Counted from the first letter of the stretch, positions 32,501 to 44,779 are shown. The stretch is 64,000 nt of DNA from Luzula sylvatica (GCA_946800325.1 OX326958.1:60319793-60383792), one strand, 5' to 3'. The notes: generated from the sequence alone by a model not told the origin. Numbers and translations: made by a program.

Positions 32501-35290
32501 AAATATGTTATTTGGACTCCCAAAGAATAAAAAGATTGTTTTGAATCGAAATCAAACTTTCTTAATGTTTGTAAAATTTGGGGAAAATTTATGTAGTAAA
32601 AGATACGATTCAAATGATCTAAAAATACATTGTTTGAACTCCCCAAAGAATAACAAGATTGTTTTGAATCGAAAAACAAACTTTCTTAGTGTGTGTAAAA
32701 TTTGGTGAAAAGTTATGTAGTAAAAGATACGATTCAAATGATCTAAAAATACGTTATTCGAACTCTCCAGAGCACAAAAAGATTGTTTTGAATTGGAAAA
32801 CAATGTTTCTTAGTGTTTGTAAAATTTGGTGAAAAGTTATGTAGTAAAAGATAATATTCAAAAGATCTAAAAACACGTTATTTGAATTACTCAAAACGAT
32901 AAAAGATTGTTTTGAATCGAAAAACAAACTTTCTTAGTGTTTGTCAAATTTTGTGAAAAGTTATGTAGTAAAAGATACGATTCAAATGATCTAAAAATAT
33001 GTTATTTGAACTCCCAAAGAATAAAAAGATTGTTTTGAATCGAAAAACAAACTTTCTTAGTGTTTGTAAAATTTGGTGAAAAGTTATGTAGTAAAAAATA
33101 CGATTCAAATGATATAAAAATATGATATTTGAACCCTCCAGAGCACAAGAATATTGTTTTGAATTGCAAAACAAACTTTCTTGGTGTTCGTAAAATTTTG
33201 TGAAAAGTTATGTAGTAAAAGATACGATTTAAATGATCTAAAAACACATTATTTGAATTCCTCAAAGCGTTAAAAGATTGTTTTGAATCGAAAAACATAC
33301 TTTCTTAGTGTTTGTAAAATTTCGTGAAAAGTTATGTGGGAAAAGATATGATTCAAATGATCTAAAAATACGTTATTTGAACTCCCCAAAGCACAAAAAG
33401 ATTGTTTTGAATTGCAAAACAAACTTTCTTAGTGTTCGTAAAATTTGGTGAAACGTTATGTACTAAAAGATATGATTCAAATGATCTAAAAATACGTTAT
33501 TTGAAATCTCCAGGGCACAAAAAGATTGTTTTGAATTGGAAAACAAACTTTCTTAGTGTTCGTAATATTAGGTGAAAAGTTATGTAGTATAAGATACGAT
33601 TCAAATGATCTAAAAACACATTATTTGAATTCCTCAAAGCGTTAAAAGATTGTTTTGAATCGAAAAACAAACTATCTTAGTGTTTGTAGACTTTGGTGAA
33701 AATTTATGTGGTAAAAGATACGATTCAAATGATCTAAAAATACATTATTTGAACTCCCCCGAGAATAAAAAGATTGCTTTGAATCGAAAAACAAACTTTC
33801 TTAGTGTTTGTAAAATTTGGTGAAAAGTTATGTAGTAAAAGATACGATTCAAATGATCTAAAAATATGTTATTTGGACTCCCAAAGAATAAAAAGATTGT
33901 TTTGAATCGAAATCAAACTTTCTTAGTGTTTGTAAAATTTGGGGAAAAGTTATGTAGTAAAAGATACGATTCAAATGATCTAAAAATACATTATTTGAAA
34001 TCCCCAAAGAATAACAAGATTGTTTTGAATCGAAAAACAAACATTCTTAGTGTGTGTAAAATTTGGTGAAAAGTTATGTAGTAAAAGATACGATTCAAAT
34101 GATCTAAAAATACGTTATTCGAACTCTCCAGAGCACAAAAAGATTGTTTTGAATTGGAAAACAATGTTTCTTAGTGTTCGTAATATTTGGTGAAAAGTTA
34201 TGTAGTAAAAGATACGATTCAAAAGATCAAAAAACACGTTATTTGAATTCCTCAAAACGATGAAAGATTGTTTTGAATCGAAAAAAGAACTTTCTTAGTG
34301 TTTGTAAAATTTGGTGAAAAGTTATGTAGTAAAAGATACGATGCAAATGATCTAAATATATGTTATTTGAACTCCCAAAGAATAAAAAAATTGTTTTGAA
34401 TCGAAAAACAAACTTTCTCAGTGTTTGTAAAATTTGGTGAAAAGTTATGTAGTAAAAAATTCGATTCAAATGATATAAAAATATGTTATTTGAACCCTCC
34501 AGAGCACAAGAATATTGTTTTGAATTGCAAAACAAGCTTTCTTGGTGTTCGTAAAATTTTGTGAAAAGTTATGTAGTAAAAGATACGATTCAAATGATCT
34601 AAAAACACATTATTTGAATTCTTCAAAGCGTTAAAAGATTGTTTTGAATCGAAAAACATACTTTCTTAGTGTTTGTAAAATTTGGTGAAAAGTTATGTGG
34701 TAAAAGATACGATTCAAATGATCTAAAAATATGTTATTTGAACCCTCCAGAGCACAAGGACATTGTTTTGTATTGCAAAACAAACTTTCTTGGTGTTCGT
34801 AAAATTTTGTGAAAAGTTATGTAGTAAAAGATACGATTCAAATGATCTAAAAACACATTATTTGAATTCCTCAAAGCGTTAAAAGATTGTTTTGAATCGA
34901 AAAACAAACTATCTTAGTGTTTGTAAAATTTGGTGAAAAGTTATGTGGTAAAAGATACGATTAAAATGATCTAAAAATATGTTATTTGAACTCCCCAAAG
35001 CACAAAAATATTGTTTTGAATTGCAAAACAAACTTTCTTAGTGTTCATAAAATGTGGTGAAAAGTTATGTGGTAAAAGATACGATTCAAATTATCAAAAA
35101 ATACATTATTTGAACTCGCCAAAGAATAAAAAGATTGTTTTGAATCGAAAAACAAACTTTCTTAGTGTTTGTAAAATTTGGTGAAAAGTTATGTAGTAAT
35201 AGATACGATTCAAATGATCTAAAAACACGTTATTTGAATTCCTCAAAACGATAAAAGATTGTTTTGAATCGAAAAACAAACTTTCTTAGA
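29590..35290. repeat. Satellite array, about 123-bp monomer, about 46 copies
   Basis: Head-to-tail monomers of 121-124 bp with the constant parts AAAAGTTATGTAGTAAAAGA, TACGATTCAAATGATCTAAA and AGATTGTTTTGAATCGAAAA. Several variants alternate, identifiable by GGACTCCCAAAGAATAAA, GAACCCTCCAGAGCACAAGA and GAATTCCTCAAAGCGTTAAA. Variants recur in blocks: diagnostic bases repeat at an offset of 2226 bp (18 monomers), for example GATGCAAATG at 32114 and 34340. A shorter 865-bp (7-monomer) offset links 31632 and 32497. Short open frames occur on both strands but only reflect the repeat. Confidence 0.95.
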
Positions 35291-35508
35291 CGTGCAAAAA
35301 GACCTATCTCTACACAAATTTTCATGAATTTTGGAAACATCGAAATAATTATTTTAAAGATCTGAATTTTAATCATATTTTGACGCAATAGCTCCCTGTG
35401 GAACGAATCTATTATTTTCTGCTATTCAACCATATAATTCACTTGTTTGATATTACGGGACTTTAAAACAACGATACGCGTTTTAGACGTGCAAAAAGAC
35501 CGTTATCA
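35289..35508 (+). repeat. H3 5' LTR, last 220 bp, rearranged start
   Basis: Satellite joins a short LTR-terminal piece (GACGTGCAAAAAGACC, 35289-35304), which jumps back to an earlier LTR segment (TATCTCTACACAAATTTTC). The overlaps TTAG and AGACC suggest two microhomology joins. It ends GACCGTTATCA. Confidence 0.85.
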
Positions 35509-35511
35509 AAA

Positions 35512-35529
35512 TGGTGCCGCTGCCGGGGA
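35512..35529 (+). promoter_or_regulatory. H3 primer-binding site
   Basis: TGGTGCCGCTGCCGGGGA, three bases after the LTR; one base from the E5 PBS. Confidence 0.88.
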
Positions 35530-35640
35530 GCGGTTTTTAAGTCAATTACCATTAGAATTTTGAGAATTTGATTTCATAAACTTGTTTAATCACTTCTTTG
35601 TTTTCTTGTGACAATTCTTTAGGTGTGGTGAAAGAAGCGC

Positions 35641-36598
35641 ATGCACAATACACGATCTCGCAAAGGCGAATTGCTACCTTTTGTCAAAGAAATCGAAAGG
35701 AAAAACAAGAGCTCTAGGAAGAGCAAAGAAGCAACACAAGAAGAACTAGAAGAGCCTCAAACTCAAAATCAAACTCTTTCTTCTCTCTCTACTCCTTTAA
35801 TTTTCAATATGGGTGATTAACCAAGAGCTCCAAGGCCAAAAACCTTGAGAGAATTAGTAGCACCTAGAAATGTGGAGGATAATTCTAATTTTCTTAGGCC
35901 CAATATACCGAATTTCAAAGCATATCCGAGCATTATAGGCTCATTGCCTATTTTTCACGGGAAAGCCACGGAAAACCCTCATAAACACTTAAAGGATTTC
36001 AAGATTCAACTAAACATATATTCGAATTATGAAGCTTTTAGTGACATACTTCTTCTTCTTTTTCCTTACTCATTAGGTGAAGGACCCAAGGATTGGTTCT
36101 ACACGCTTAGAGGCCCTCTCGCATTCAACGAAGTAGCAAACCTCTTCAAGGAGAGGTACTATTCGGCCTCTCGATTGGCGGCTATAAGGCGAGAACTTTT
36201 GGCGATGACGCAAAAACCGAACGAAGCATTCCATGAATACTACGATCGTTTCATGCGCTTGAAAGAAGAATGCCCAAGCCATTGTGTGGAACCGCAATAC
36301 CTCTACGAACAATTCATTAACGGTCTCGGCTACTCGGAGAGCCAATTCCTCAACGCATCCGCGGGGGGAAGTATCTCCAACAAGGATCTCGAAGAAATTA
36401 AGAAGTTGCTAGAGCTCATGGCAACTAATTCGCAATCGAGGAAGAACATGGAATACCGAGTTAACGCATGTACCGACCTCAATGTCGACGTGCTTAACAA
36501 CAAACTAGAGATCATAATGAAAGCTTTGGGCAAGGAAGAAACCAAGAAGTGTGGGGTTTGTAGTGCTAGTGCTCACTACACGGACGAGTGCCCGAGCT
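35641..36598 (+). pseudogene. H3 gag, stop at codon 60, 3' truncated
   Basis: ATG at 35641 (MHNTRSRKGELL). A TAA at 35818-35820 ends the frame after codon 59, yet the same frame is open again from 35821 to about 36598. It covers the whole Retrotrans_gag region (NFLRPNIPNFKAYPSIIGSL, KDWFYTLRGPLAFNEVANLF, EYYDRFMRLKEECPSH) and the Cys-rich motif CGVCSASAHYTDEC. Athila homology stops after DECPS at about 36598 and unrelated DNA follows. Confidence 0.9.
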
Positions 36599-37440
36599 AC
36601 GGTGAGCGTAAGGCCATATCAAAGCATTGTGTTACGCACGTAACGCAATCAATGGTCCCCTCAAGTAGGAATAACCTAATACCCTACTCGTCGCAAGTCC
36701 ATCTATAATGATTAAACCATGTCATGGTCTCTCGGCTTCGGTCATATCCAATATATGTCACCTAGCATATATCTACGTTCCCGATTCGACAAACATCTTT
36801 GTCCTATGATTAGCAAAACATAATCATCTCCTCGGCTAACGTACTAGTGTACATGTTCAGTCTATTATCTGATATTGTAAATGCTTCACTCTTAAGCAAA
36901 CTGAATCATGACTAGGGATGTTTAGAAATGAAACTTTAAGTGTGACGGTTTCACTGCACATAGTCCTCAACTATGTCGACGTCCACACAAGTTCAAATCA
37001 GGGTTCATGTAATCAAATTACACAACCCGCACACAGTTTTCATATAAGGTGAATGCATAAAAATTTAAGTAAACAAAATTTTTAAAATGCACTCAAATGG
37101 ATTAAGTATTGGGGCGATGCAACGTTTACCTATGGGTATCTCCATACCCACAACCTACGAGGACTATCGTATTAGATAACTACACTCTACTCTCTTCTTC
37201 CTCCTCTTGGTATCTCATACCCATAGTCGTCGCATGACATTCACGCGCGACTAGAGAGAGCGGTTTTGTAAACGGTTCTGCACGTTGCCGCTAGTATTAA
37301 TCTTCTTAAGGTTTGGAACATTTTCATATACCTATGATCACATCTTTTCACAAAATTTCACGGATCAAATGAAATTTTCTGAGTATTGGCTAGAAGTGGT
37401 TGTGACCTCGACATTTTAGGCTTGTACTATTGCGTCTCAC
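36599..37440. other. Unidentified 842-bp segment between H3 and H4
   Basis: No ORF of note, no LTR end, no palindromes. It joins H3 gag on one side and the inverted 3' spacer of H4 on the other. A short TATGGGTATCTCCATACCCA inverted repeat occurs near 37130. It could be a piece of another LTR or a captured intergenic segment. Confidence 0.4.
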
Positions 37441-38684
37441 GCAATCCACAACCATAAATGGTCGAGCTCTTGAGCATGACTCACACCAAGAACCGGCTAC
37501 TTTGGTTTACTACGACTCATGCACCCCTTTAGCCAACAAGTGGTCATGACTCACACCACTCATTACTTAATCAAGGTGCATGAGCTCATCGAATCAAGCT
37601 TTGAGCGCAAATTGGTTCCCGTTAGTGTAATTTCGAATCCCCATGAATGGTCGAGCTCTTTAAGTGCAATTGGTCAAATTTTAGATTCAAACAATACTTA
37701 CTACATTGGTTCAAACAAAGCTTTTTAGAAATTCCAAGTTCAAAATGGGTTTATTTATTGAAAATGGTGTGTCATGTAAATCGAGGATTGATCAAATTGT
37801 CAAAAACTCATTAATTTGTGAAAATATTGATTAGGGCTTGAATCCCCAAAAGAATCTCTTAAAGATTTCAACCACAATTCTTCAAATATTATGTAAAATT
37901 AAAATTTTGAGAGTAGAAATGGTGGTTCGGTGAAAATTCGTTTAAAAACCAACAATTTAATTCAATGAAGTGGAGAAAAATCCTTTTATGCATTTCATGC
38001 TTGACTTATTTATTACTGATGCTCAGGGTTCAAAAATAATGTTAAATATTCGAAAATTTCAATTAGAAGAGGAAACATACCAGAAACTATTCCGTTATAA
38101 CGCAGTTTTAAGTCCGTTACAACGGACATTGAGGTCCGTTACAACGTACTAACTGCGTTATAACGGAGAACTAGCTGTAACAAATTTTGAAAATTCTGAG
38201 CAAGTCCGTTGCAACGGACATTGAGGTCCATTACAACGCACATAGTTCTGACAAATTTTGGGAATTTACCGTTGCAACGTAATTTCCTGTGTTTTTCATG
38301 TCCGTTGCAACGGTATTTTCACTCCGTTATAACGTAATACTCTACCGTTACAACGGAACTCTTGGCGCCAGTCAAATTTTTAAATTTCTGTACAGTCCGT
38401 TATAACGCACATTGAGGTCCGTTACAACGGAGTTGCTGGCCAGATCAAAAAATTTCAATTTTCCCTGATTTTTTTAAAATTTTTTTAATTGGGCTCATAC
38501 AGGTCAAAGATTGTATGTTACCCCCCCCCCCCCCCCCCCCACTTAGAGATTACTTGTCCTCAAGTATAAAAAATCGAAAATATCAAAAAGAGGGATAATA
38601 GAGAGATACAACCTTTGATGCGTGGGCGTGCCTCCCTCGCTAGCGCTCTTGTTTAACGTCTTGAGCTCGACTTGGCCGAGCTCA
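37441..38684 (-). other. H4 3' spacer with palindrome array and G20 tract
   Basis: Reverse-complement homologue of the H1 spacer (shared AGTAATGAGTGGTGTGAGTC phrase). It contains the palindrome array 38092-38430 and, next to the end of pol, the conserved purine tract, here expanded to 20 consecutive G on the minus strand (38521-38540) where E5 has seven. The GCGCTAGC block conserved after pol lies at 38637-38644. Confidence 0.8.
38092..38430. repeat. Palindrome array in H4 3' spacer
   Basis: About 13 CGTTRYAACG sites. Successive starts lie mostly 21-22 bp apart, in groups of two or three, and several are separated by the spacer ACATTGAGGT. It is homologous site by site to the E5 array at 48174-48513. 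Confidence 0.85.
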
Positions 38685-41600
38685 TCATTGTGAGGTGTCG
38701 TTGGGCTCTAGAGCTTGCTCCTCCATCCATCCGGTTTCGAAGTTTGCGTGGTAGTGCTTGAGTCGATGGCCGTTCACTTTGAATGTTTTGCTCATTTCTT
38801 CGCTTCGAATTTCGACAACCCCAAATGTAGTCACATTGGTGACCACAAAAGGGCCGATCCATCGGGACCGAAGTTTCTCGGGGAAAAGTTTGAGACGAGA
38901 GTTGAATAACAACACTCTTTCCCCTACTTGGAATTCTTTCTTTTGAATCATTCGGTCATGAAACCTCTTTGCTTTTGCCTTGCACGAGCTCGAATTATCG
39001 TAGGCCTCTTGCCGGAATTCGTCTAGTTCGAGTAATTGAAGCTTACGCGCCGATGCGTCCTTCGGGTAGTCGAGGGCAAATTGCTTGATCGCCCAAAAGG
39101 CCTTGTGCTCTAACTCGACCGGTAAATGGCATGCCTTTCCGTACACGAGCTTGAAAGGAGTCATACCTATTGGCATTTTGAAAGCGGTACGGTACGCCCA
39201 AAGTGCGTCGCGGAGTCGAGTACTCCAATCCTTTCGATTCGGGTTCACTACCTTCTCTAGAATGGATTTGATCTCGCGGTTTGAAACCTCCGCTTGGCCA
39301 TTTGTTTGAGGATGATACGCGGTTGAGGTTCGATGGCTCACATGGTATTTCTCGAGGAGGCTTTGGAGATATCGATTGCAAAAATGGGAGCCTCGATCGC
39401 TTATAAGAACTCTTGGTATGCCGAATCGTTGAAAGATATTCTTCTTCAAAAAGTCCACCACCGTTTTCGAATCCGCATGCTTGGTTGGTACCGCCTCCAC
39501 CCATTTTGTCACGTAATCTACACACAACAAGATGTAAGTATAGCCAAAAGACGATGGAAACGGGCCCATGAAATCAATGCCCCAAACATCGAATGGTTCA
39601 CACACATAGATTGAATTGAGGGGCATTTGATTTCTACGGCTCAAGTTCCCCGTCTTTTGGCAATTTACACAACCTTTCACAAAGTTCGCAACGTCTTTAT
39701 GCAAGGTTGGCCAATAAAATCCACATTCTTGTACCTTGTGTGTGGTACGTGCGATACCGAAATGTCCACCACATTGTAATGTATGACAAAAAGAAAGAAT
39801 AGATTGTACCTCACTTTGGTGCACACATTTTCGAATTACTTGATCGGTGCAAATTCGGAATAAGATCGGGTCCTCCCAAACGTAGAATCGCGCGTTACTT
39901 TTCATCTTGTCGCGTTGCGCCTGGGAGAAGCTCGGGGGAAATTTCTTCGTGACGATGTAGTTTGCAAGGTCGGCGTACCATGGTGCTTCGACTTGGGCCG
40001 CGAGAACGTGTTCCTCGGGGAATTCCTCGCGAATCGGAACGAGATCTTCGATCTTCAATGGAAGCCGACTCAAATGATCTGCCACGAGATTCTCGCATCC
40101 CTTTTTGTCCTTGATCTCGAGGTCGAATTCTTGAAGCAAAAGGATCCATCGGAGCAATCTCGGTTTGCACTCCTTTTTCTTCATCAAATGTCTCAACGCG
40201 CCGTGGTTCGAGAAGATTATCACCTTCGTACCTAAAAGATAAGAACGAAATTTCTCCAATGCAAACACAATTGCGAGGAGTTCCTTTTCGGTGGTGGTGT
40301 AGTTTCGTTGGGCATTGTCGAGAGACCTCGAGGCGTACGCGATGACGTGGGGGTCTTTTCCTTCTCTTTGGCCAAGTACCGCCCCCACACTTGTGTCGCT
40401 TGCGTCACACATTATCTCGAATGGTAGCTCCCAATTTGGCGACTTGATGATTGGCGCGGAGCAAAGCCTTTCCTTGAGATTGTCGAAAGCCTCCTTGCAC
40501 TTTGCATTGAACTCGAATTTTGCGTCTTTTTGGAGAAGTTGGCACATCGGTTGCGAGATTTTCGAGAAGTCTTTGATGAAGCGCCTATAGAATCCCGCAT
40601 GGCCGAGAAAGGATCGCACGTCTTTCACCGTCTTTGGATACGGAAGCGTCTTGATTACGTCGATTTTCGCCTTGTCGACTTCCATTCCTTTCTCCGAGAT
40701 TAAATGACCTAGTACAATTCCATTGCTCACCATGAAGTGGCATTTCTCATAGTTCAAAACAAGGTTAGCTTCGATGCACTTTTCGAGTATTTGTGACAAG
40801 TGGCTTAAACATGATTCAAATGAGTCACCAAACACCGAAAAGTCATCCATAAAAACTTCTATAAATTTGGAAATATAATCGGAGAAAATAGAAAGCATAC
40901 ACCTTTGGAAAGTACCCGAGCATTACATAGGCCGAACGGCATGCGTCGGTACACGAAGGTACCAAACGGGCACGTGAAAGTGGTCTTCTCTTGATCTTCG
41001 GGTGCGACCGGTATTTGGAAATAGCCCGAAAATCCATCGAGGAAGCAATAAAATGGATTTCCCGCGAGTCTTTCTAGCATTTTATCGATGAATGGAAGCG
41101 GGAAGTGGTCCTTTTTTGTCGCTTTATTGAGCTTTCGGTAATCGATGCAAACTCGCCACCCGTTTTGAACTCGAGTCGGTACTTGATCGCCTTCATCGTT
41201 CTCAACAATTGTAATCCCCGTTTTCTTCGGTACTACGTGTATGGGCGAGACCCATTTCGAGTCGGCAATGGGATAGATTATCCCCGCATCCAACAACTTG
41301 ATCACCTCCTTTTTTACTACTTCCATCATGGGCGGATTGAGCCGCCTTTGAGGTTCGCGCGATGGTTTTGCTCCGTCCTCGAGAAGGATTCGGTGTGTGC
41401 ACATGGAGGGGGAGATGCCCGGAATGTCGGAGAGTATCCACCCGAAAGCCTTCTTATTCCTTTTTAGCACTTCAATGAGTTTCACTTCTTGCTCCTTTGC
41501 TAGATTCGAGGTGATTATCACCGGCAAGGTTTCCGCTTCATCCAAAAACACGTATTTTAGTCCAAAAGGTAGTGATTTTAGATCTAACCTTGGAGCTTGT

Positions 41601-43668
41601 TCGGTGGAAGGCGGAGTTCTCTTCATCGGAATCTCGAGGTCTCTTAGAAAGAGTGTTTGATCTATGCTTTGTTCTTCATCCAAATCCGGCTTGATCTCGA
41701 ATGTAGGATTGTCATATCCTTCAAATTCTTCGAATAGTGGGTTCGAGCTCCATTGAAGGTTTTCGAATGAGCTATCCATGACCTCTTGTACACAATCGTC
41801 GATCACGTCCATAGCGCTTAAGTTGAGTGTACCTACAATGGGTTCCTTTAGTTTGTCAAAAATATTAAATTTGATTAACTCATCATCGAACTCCATTGTG
41901 AGCTCTCCCGCGTGTACATCGATCTTGGTTCGTGCCGTTTTCAAGAATGGTCTCCCGAGGAGAATTGGGGTCGAGTCGTTATTTCCTTCGTTCATATCCA
42001 ACACATAGAAATCTGCCGGAAAGAGCAATCCATTCACCGTTACAAGCACGTCTTCAATCACTCCAACCGGTCTTGTCGTTGATTGATCGGCGAGTTGAAT
42101 CACAACTTGGGTATCTTCGAGAGGGCCGAGATCGAGAGTGATATAGACCGAGTATGGCATAACGTTGATTGAAGCGCCCAAATCAAGCATGCATTTCGAC
42201 AATTCGTGTTGCCCGATTTTGCATGGAATGGCAAACATCCCCGGATCCTTGTGCTTTTGGGGGAGTCTCAAAATTGCCGAAACACTTTCCCCCACACTTA
42301 TCAATTCGTCCCCTTTTGGTTTCCTCTTGTTCGTGCATAAGTCCTTGAGATATTTTGCCAATCGTGGTACCTCTTTGATAGCTTCGAGTAAAGGAATGTT
42401 TACCTCTACCTTTTTCAAGATAGCGAGCACGTCGGTATTTGATTCGACCGGTTTGGGGAGACGACTCGGGAAAGGTGGCTTGACTTGAGTCGATTCGGGT
42501 TCTAGTTCTCGAGTTGGTATCTTCGTGGCTTGAGTCGGACTCTCTTTCGGTACCGGTACCTCGAGTTCCTTTTCTTCTTGTACCTCCTTGCTCTTCGAAC
42601 TTTCGCCCACCTCTTTACCGCTTCGGAGCAATATTGCGTTCACATGCCTTTGCTCGGAAGGAGCCAAAGATTGAGATTGGAGTCGAGATGTACCTTGGGA
42701 TTCGATTACGTTTACTCGAGTGGCAATTTGATTGATTTGAGTCTCCAAGTTGCCCACATGGCGATTCGTGTTCGAAACCTCTTGCCTCAACGAGTCCATG
42801 TTTTGCTCGTTTTTATCGATTTTTCCGTTCATTGATTGCATCATTGACATCATTCCTTCCATCATTTGCTTCATTTCTTGATTCGGGTCTTGAGTTGGAA
42901 ACGATTTTTGAACCGCTTGTGTTGCATTTGGATGTTGGTATGTGGTCGGTTTTGCAACCGATTGTCGATATGGGTCGGGTTGAGCATTGTTGGGATTCGA
43001 CCAACTAAAGTTAGGATGGTTGCGGAGATTAGGGTTATACGAGTTCGAGGCGTCGAATTTCTTGTAAACGGCATTTGCATCTTCGATCACACTCGGGCAC
43101 TCATCGGTGTGGTGTGTATTTGCGAGGCAAACCCCACATGTTTTCGTTTCCTCCTTACCCAAAGCCTTCATGATGATCTCGAGCTTGTTGTTAAGCATGT
43201 CGACGTTGAGGTCGCTACACGCATTAACTCGGTATTCAACATTCCTTCTTGATTGAGAATTGGTTGCCATTACTTCGAGTAGCTTCTTAATCTCTTCGAG
43301 ATCTTTGTTCGCGATACTTCCTCCCGCGGATGCGTTGAGGAATTGACTCTCGGAGTATCCTAGTCCTTGGATGAATTGCTCGTAAAGGAAAATGACCTCG
43401 ACATTGTGGCTTGGGCATTCCTCCATCAAACGGTTGAATCGATCGTAATACTCGTGGAGAGCTTCGTTTGGCTTTTGCGTGATTGCTAGAAGTTCTCGCC
43501 TAATTGCCGCCAATCTCGAATGCGAGTAGTATTTCTCCTTGAAACGTCTAGCCACTTCATTGAAATCGAGGGGTCCTCGTAGGTTGTAGAACCAATATTT
43601 TGGCCCTTCACCTAGCGAATAAGGAAAAATAAGAAGTAGAATATCGTTAAATGCTTCATACGGGGAGG
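38685..43668 (-). pseudogene. H4 gag (5' truncated)-PR-RT-RH-IN, one frameshift
   Basis: Two overlapping frames. The upstream one (43668 down to about 40900) carries gag (EYYDRFNRLMEECPSH, CGVCLANTHHTDEC, NQEMKQMMEGMMSMMQ), protease (MLDLGASINVMPYSVY) and RT up to [11 protein letters not shown] 1-nt deletion near 40915, in the stretch that reads [12 protein letters not shown] in relatives, shifts the frame. The downstream one (40898-38685) carries [12 protein letters not shown], RNase H ([17 protein letters not shown]; here [11 protein letters not shown], where H1 and E5 have FSDHGAL) and integrase ([38 protein letters not shown]). Gag residues before YEAF are missing and replaced by unrelated codons. 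Confidence 0.92.
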
Positions 43669-44110
43669 TAATTATCTCTTTTGCTTTCTTGGTTAAATTA
43701 GTGATTATATGTTGTTTTCCCATTGAATCAGAGTTAATTAAGACTCAAATGGAGGTTTACTTCTTGCGTTGTCCAGATTTAGTTATATTTAGTATTCCTT
43801 TTTACTTTAATATTGAAGTATTTTTAATAATTTTAATTTAATAATTTAATAATTTTATTGTTTTCAATTTTCTTTTTTTCTGTTTTTTTTAACTATTTTA
43901 TTATCGACGTAATAATTTAATTATATTTGTTTCATTATTTCTCCATGTAATAATCTTGGTCCACCGCAATTGAATGGAGGTTTTGCCTCAGTCTCCTATG
44001 CATACTAAAATTCTTGCGGTTCTCAAAAGACACGTATACGAAATTGATTTTTAGTTTTGTTATGTTTGAACTTGAATTCAACTTTTTTTAATCTTTTGAA
44101 TTGTTTGTAG

Positions 44111-44215
44111 TTACTGAGGAAAAAGATAGTAAAAAGGCAAAGGATTGCATGAAGAATTGCGCTAACAACGAAGAAATATACGGCAAAATGCAAGAAGTCT
44201 TCACTCATAAACAAG
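44111..44215 (+). pseudogene. Exon-like fragment of unknown gene
   Basis: A 105-nt open stretch preceded by TTGTTTGTAG (acceptor-like) and followed by ACAAG|GTTCG (donor-like). It encodes TEEKDSKKAKDCMKNCANNE then EIYGKMQEVFTHKQ, with a CX3C pair and high Lys/Glu. It is unlike the flanking repeats. Family not recognised; it could be a captured exon. Confidence 0.35.
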
Positions 44216-44540
44216 GTTCGATTAAATCATCATCTCAAATTTTCAGTAACATATATAAATGTTTTGGATATTTTAATCGTCATCTCAAATATTTTTTACG
44301 GTTTTACTGATATTATTAATTTGCTCTTTTCTACTGTTTTTTACGGTTTTACTGATGTTATTTAGGGTAAATTTTTGACCTTGTTTCTATTAATTAATTA
44401 ATTTATTTATTTGATAAATGATGAGATTCATTTTTTATCCTTTTTTCAGAATTATATAGGAAAATTGAATCATAAGAACACCACTGAATTCATTTTGGAA
44501 TATTTAAATTGATTATACTTGTTACTAAAGCGATGGAGGT

Positions 44541-44693
44541 GGGTCTCACAGGGCAGGAGGTGGGTCTCGCAGGGGCTGGAGAAGGGTCTCGCTGGGGCTG
44601 GAGAAGGGTTTTGCAGGGGCTGGAGGCGGGCCTTACAGGGGCTGGAGAAGGGTCTCGCAGGGGCTGGAGAAGGATCTCGCAGGGGCTGGAGGT
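44541..44693. repeat. G-rich minisatellite, 21-22 bp unit, about 7 copies
   Basis: Direct repeats of GGGTCTCGCAGGGGCTGGAG with small variations, unit starts near 44541, 44562, 44584, 44606, 44628, 44650 and 44672. Each unit has two G-runs of three or four on the plus strand. Confidence 0.9.
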
Positions 44694-44779
44694 GGATATT
44701 GGGTGAACGTGTCAGCCGCGAATTTACTGAGAAATTGGGCTCGACTCGATTCGCGAAATCTATCCCAATTACGAGGTAT

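Larger units (their letters stand above)
35289..36598 (+). mobile_element. Athila element H3, 5' fragment
   Basis: Truncated LTR end, PBS and most of gag on the plus strand, directly abutting the satellite array on its left and unidentified DNA on its right. It is nearly identical to H2 over shared parts, including the TAA early in gag. It keeps the 304 bp of gag that H2 lost. Confidence 0.88.
37441..43668 (-). mobile_element. Athila element H4, lacking both LTRs
   Basis: Minus-strand element with 3' spacer (37441-38640), pol and most of gag. It ends abruptly inside gag at about 43668 (at YEAFNDILLLIFPYSL) and inside the 3' spacer at about 37441. Neither LTR nor target duplication is present, so it is a deletion or rearrangement remnant. 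Confidence 0.88.
43669..44779. other. Unidentified AT-rich segment
   Basis: Sequence between the gag break of H4 and the L6 LTR. Apart from an exon-like stretch (44111-44215) and a G-rich minisatellite (44541-44693), I see nothing recognisable. Base composition is very AT-rich at 43780-43960. Confidence 0.4.

Noticed and set aside
29764..34535. Many 60-100 codon ORFs on both strands in the satellite array
   Set aside because: They recur with each monomer, appear on both strands and start and stop with monomer variants; there is no sign of a protein beyond the repeat.
22366..35290. CRISPR-like array (regular repeats)
   Set aside because: Whole monomers of 121-124 bp repeat with no unique spacers; this is plant satellite DNA.
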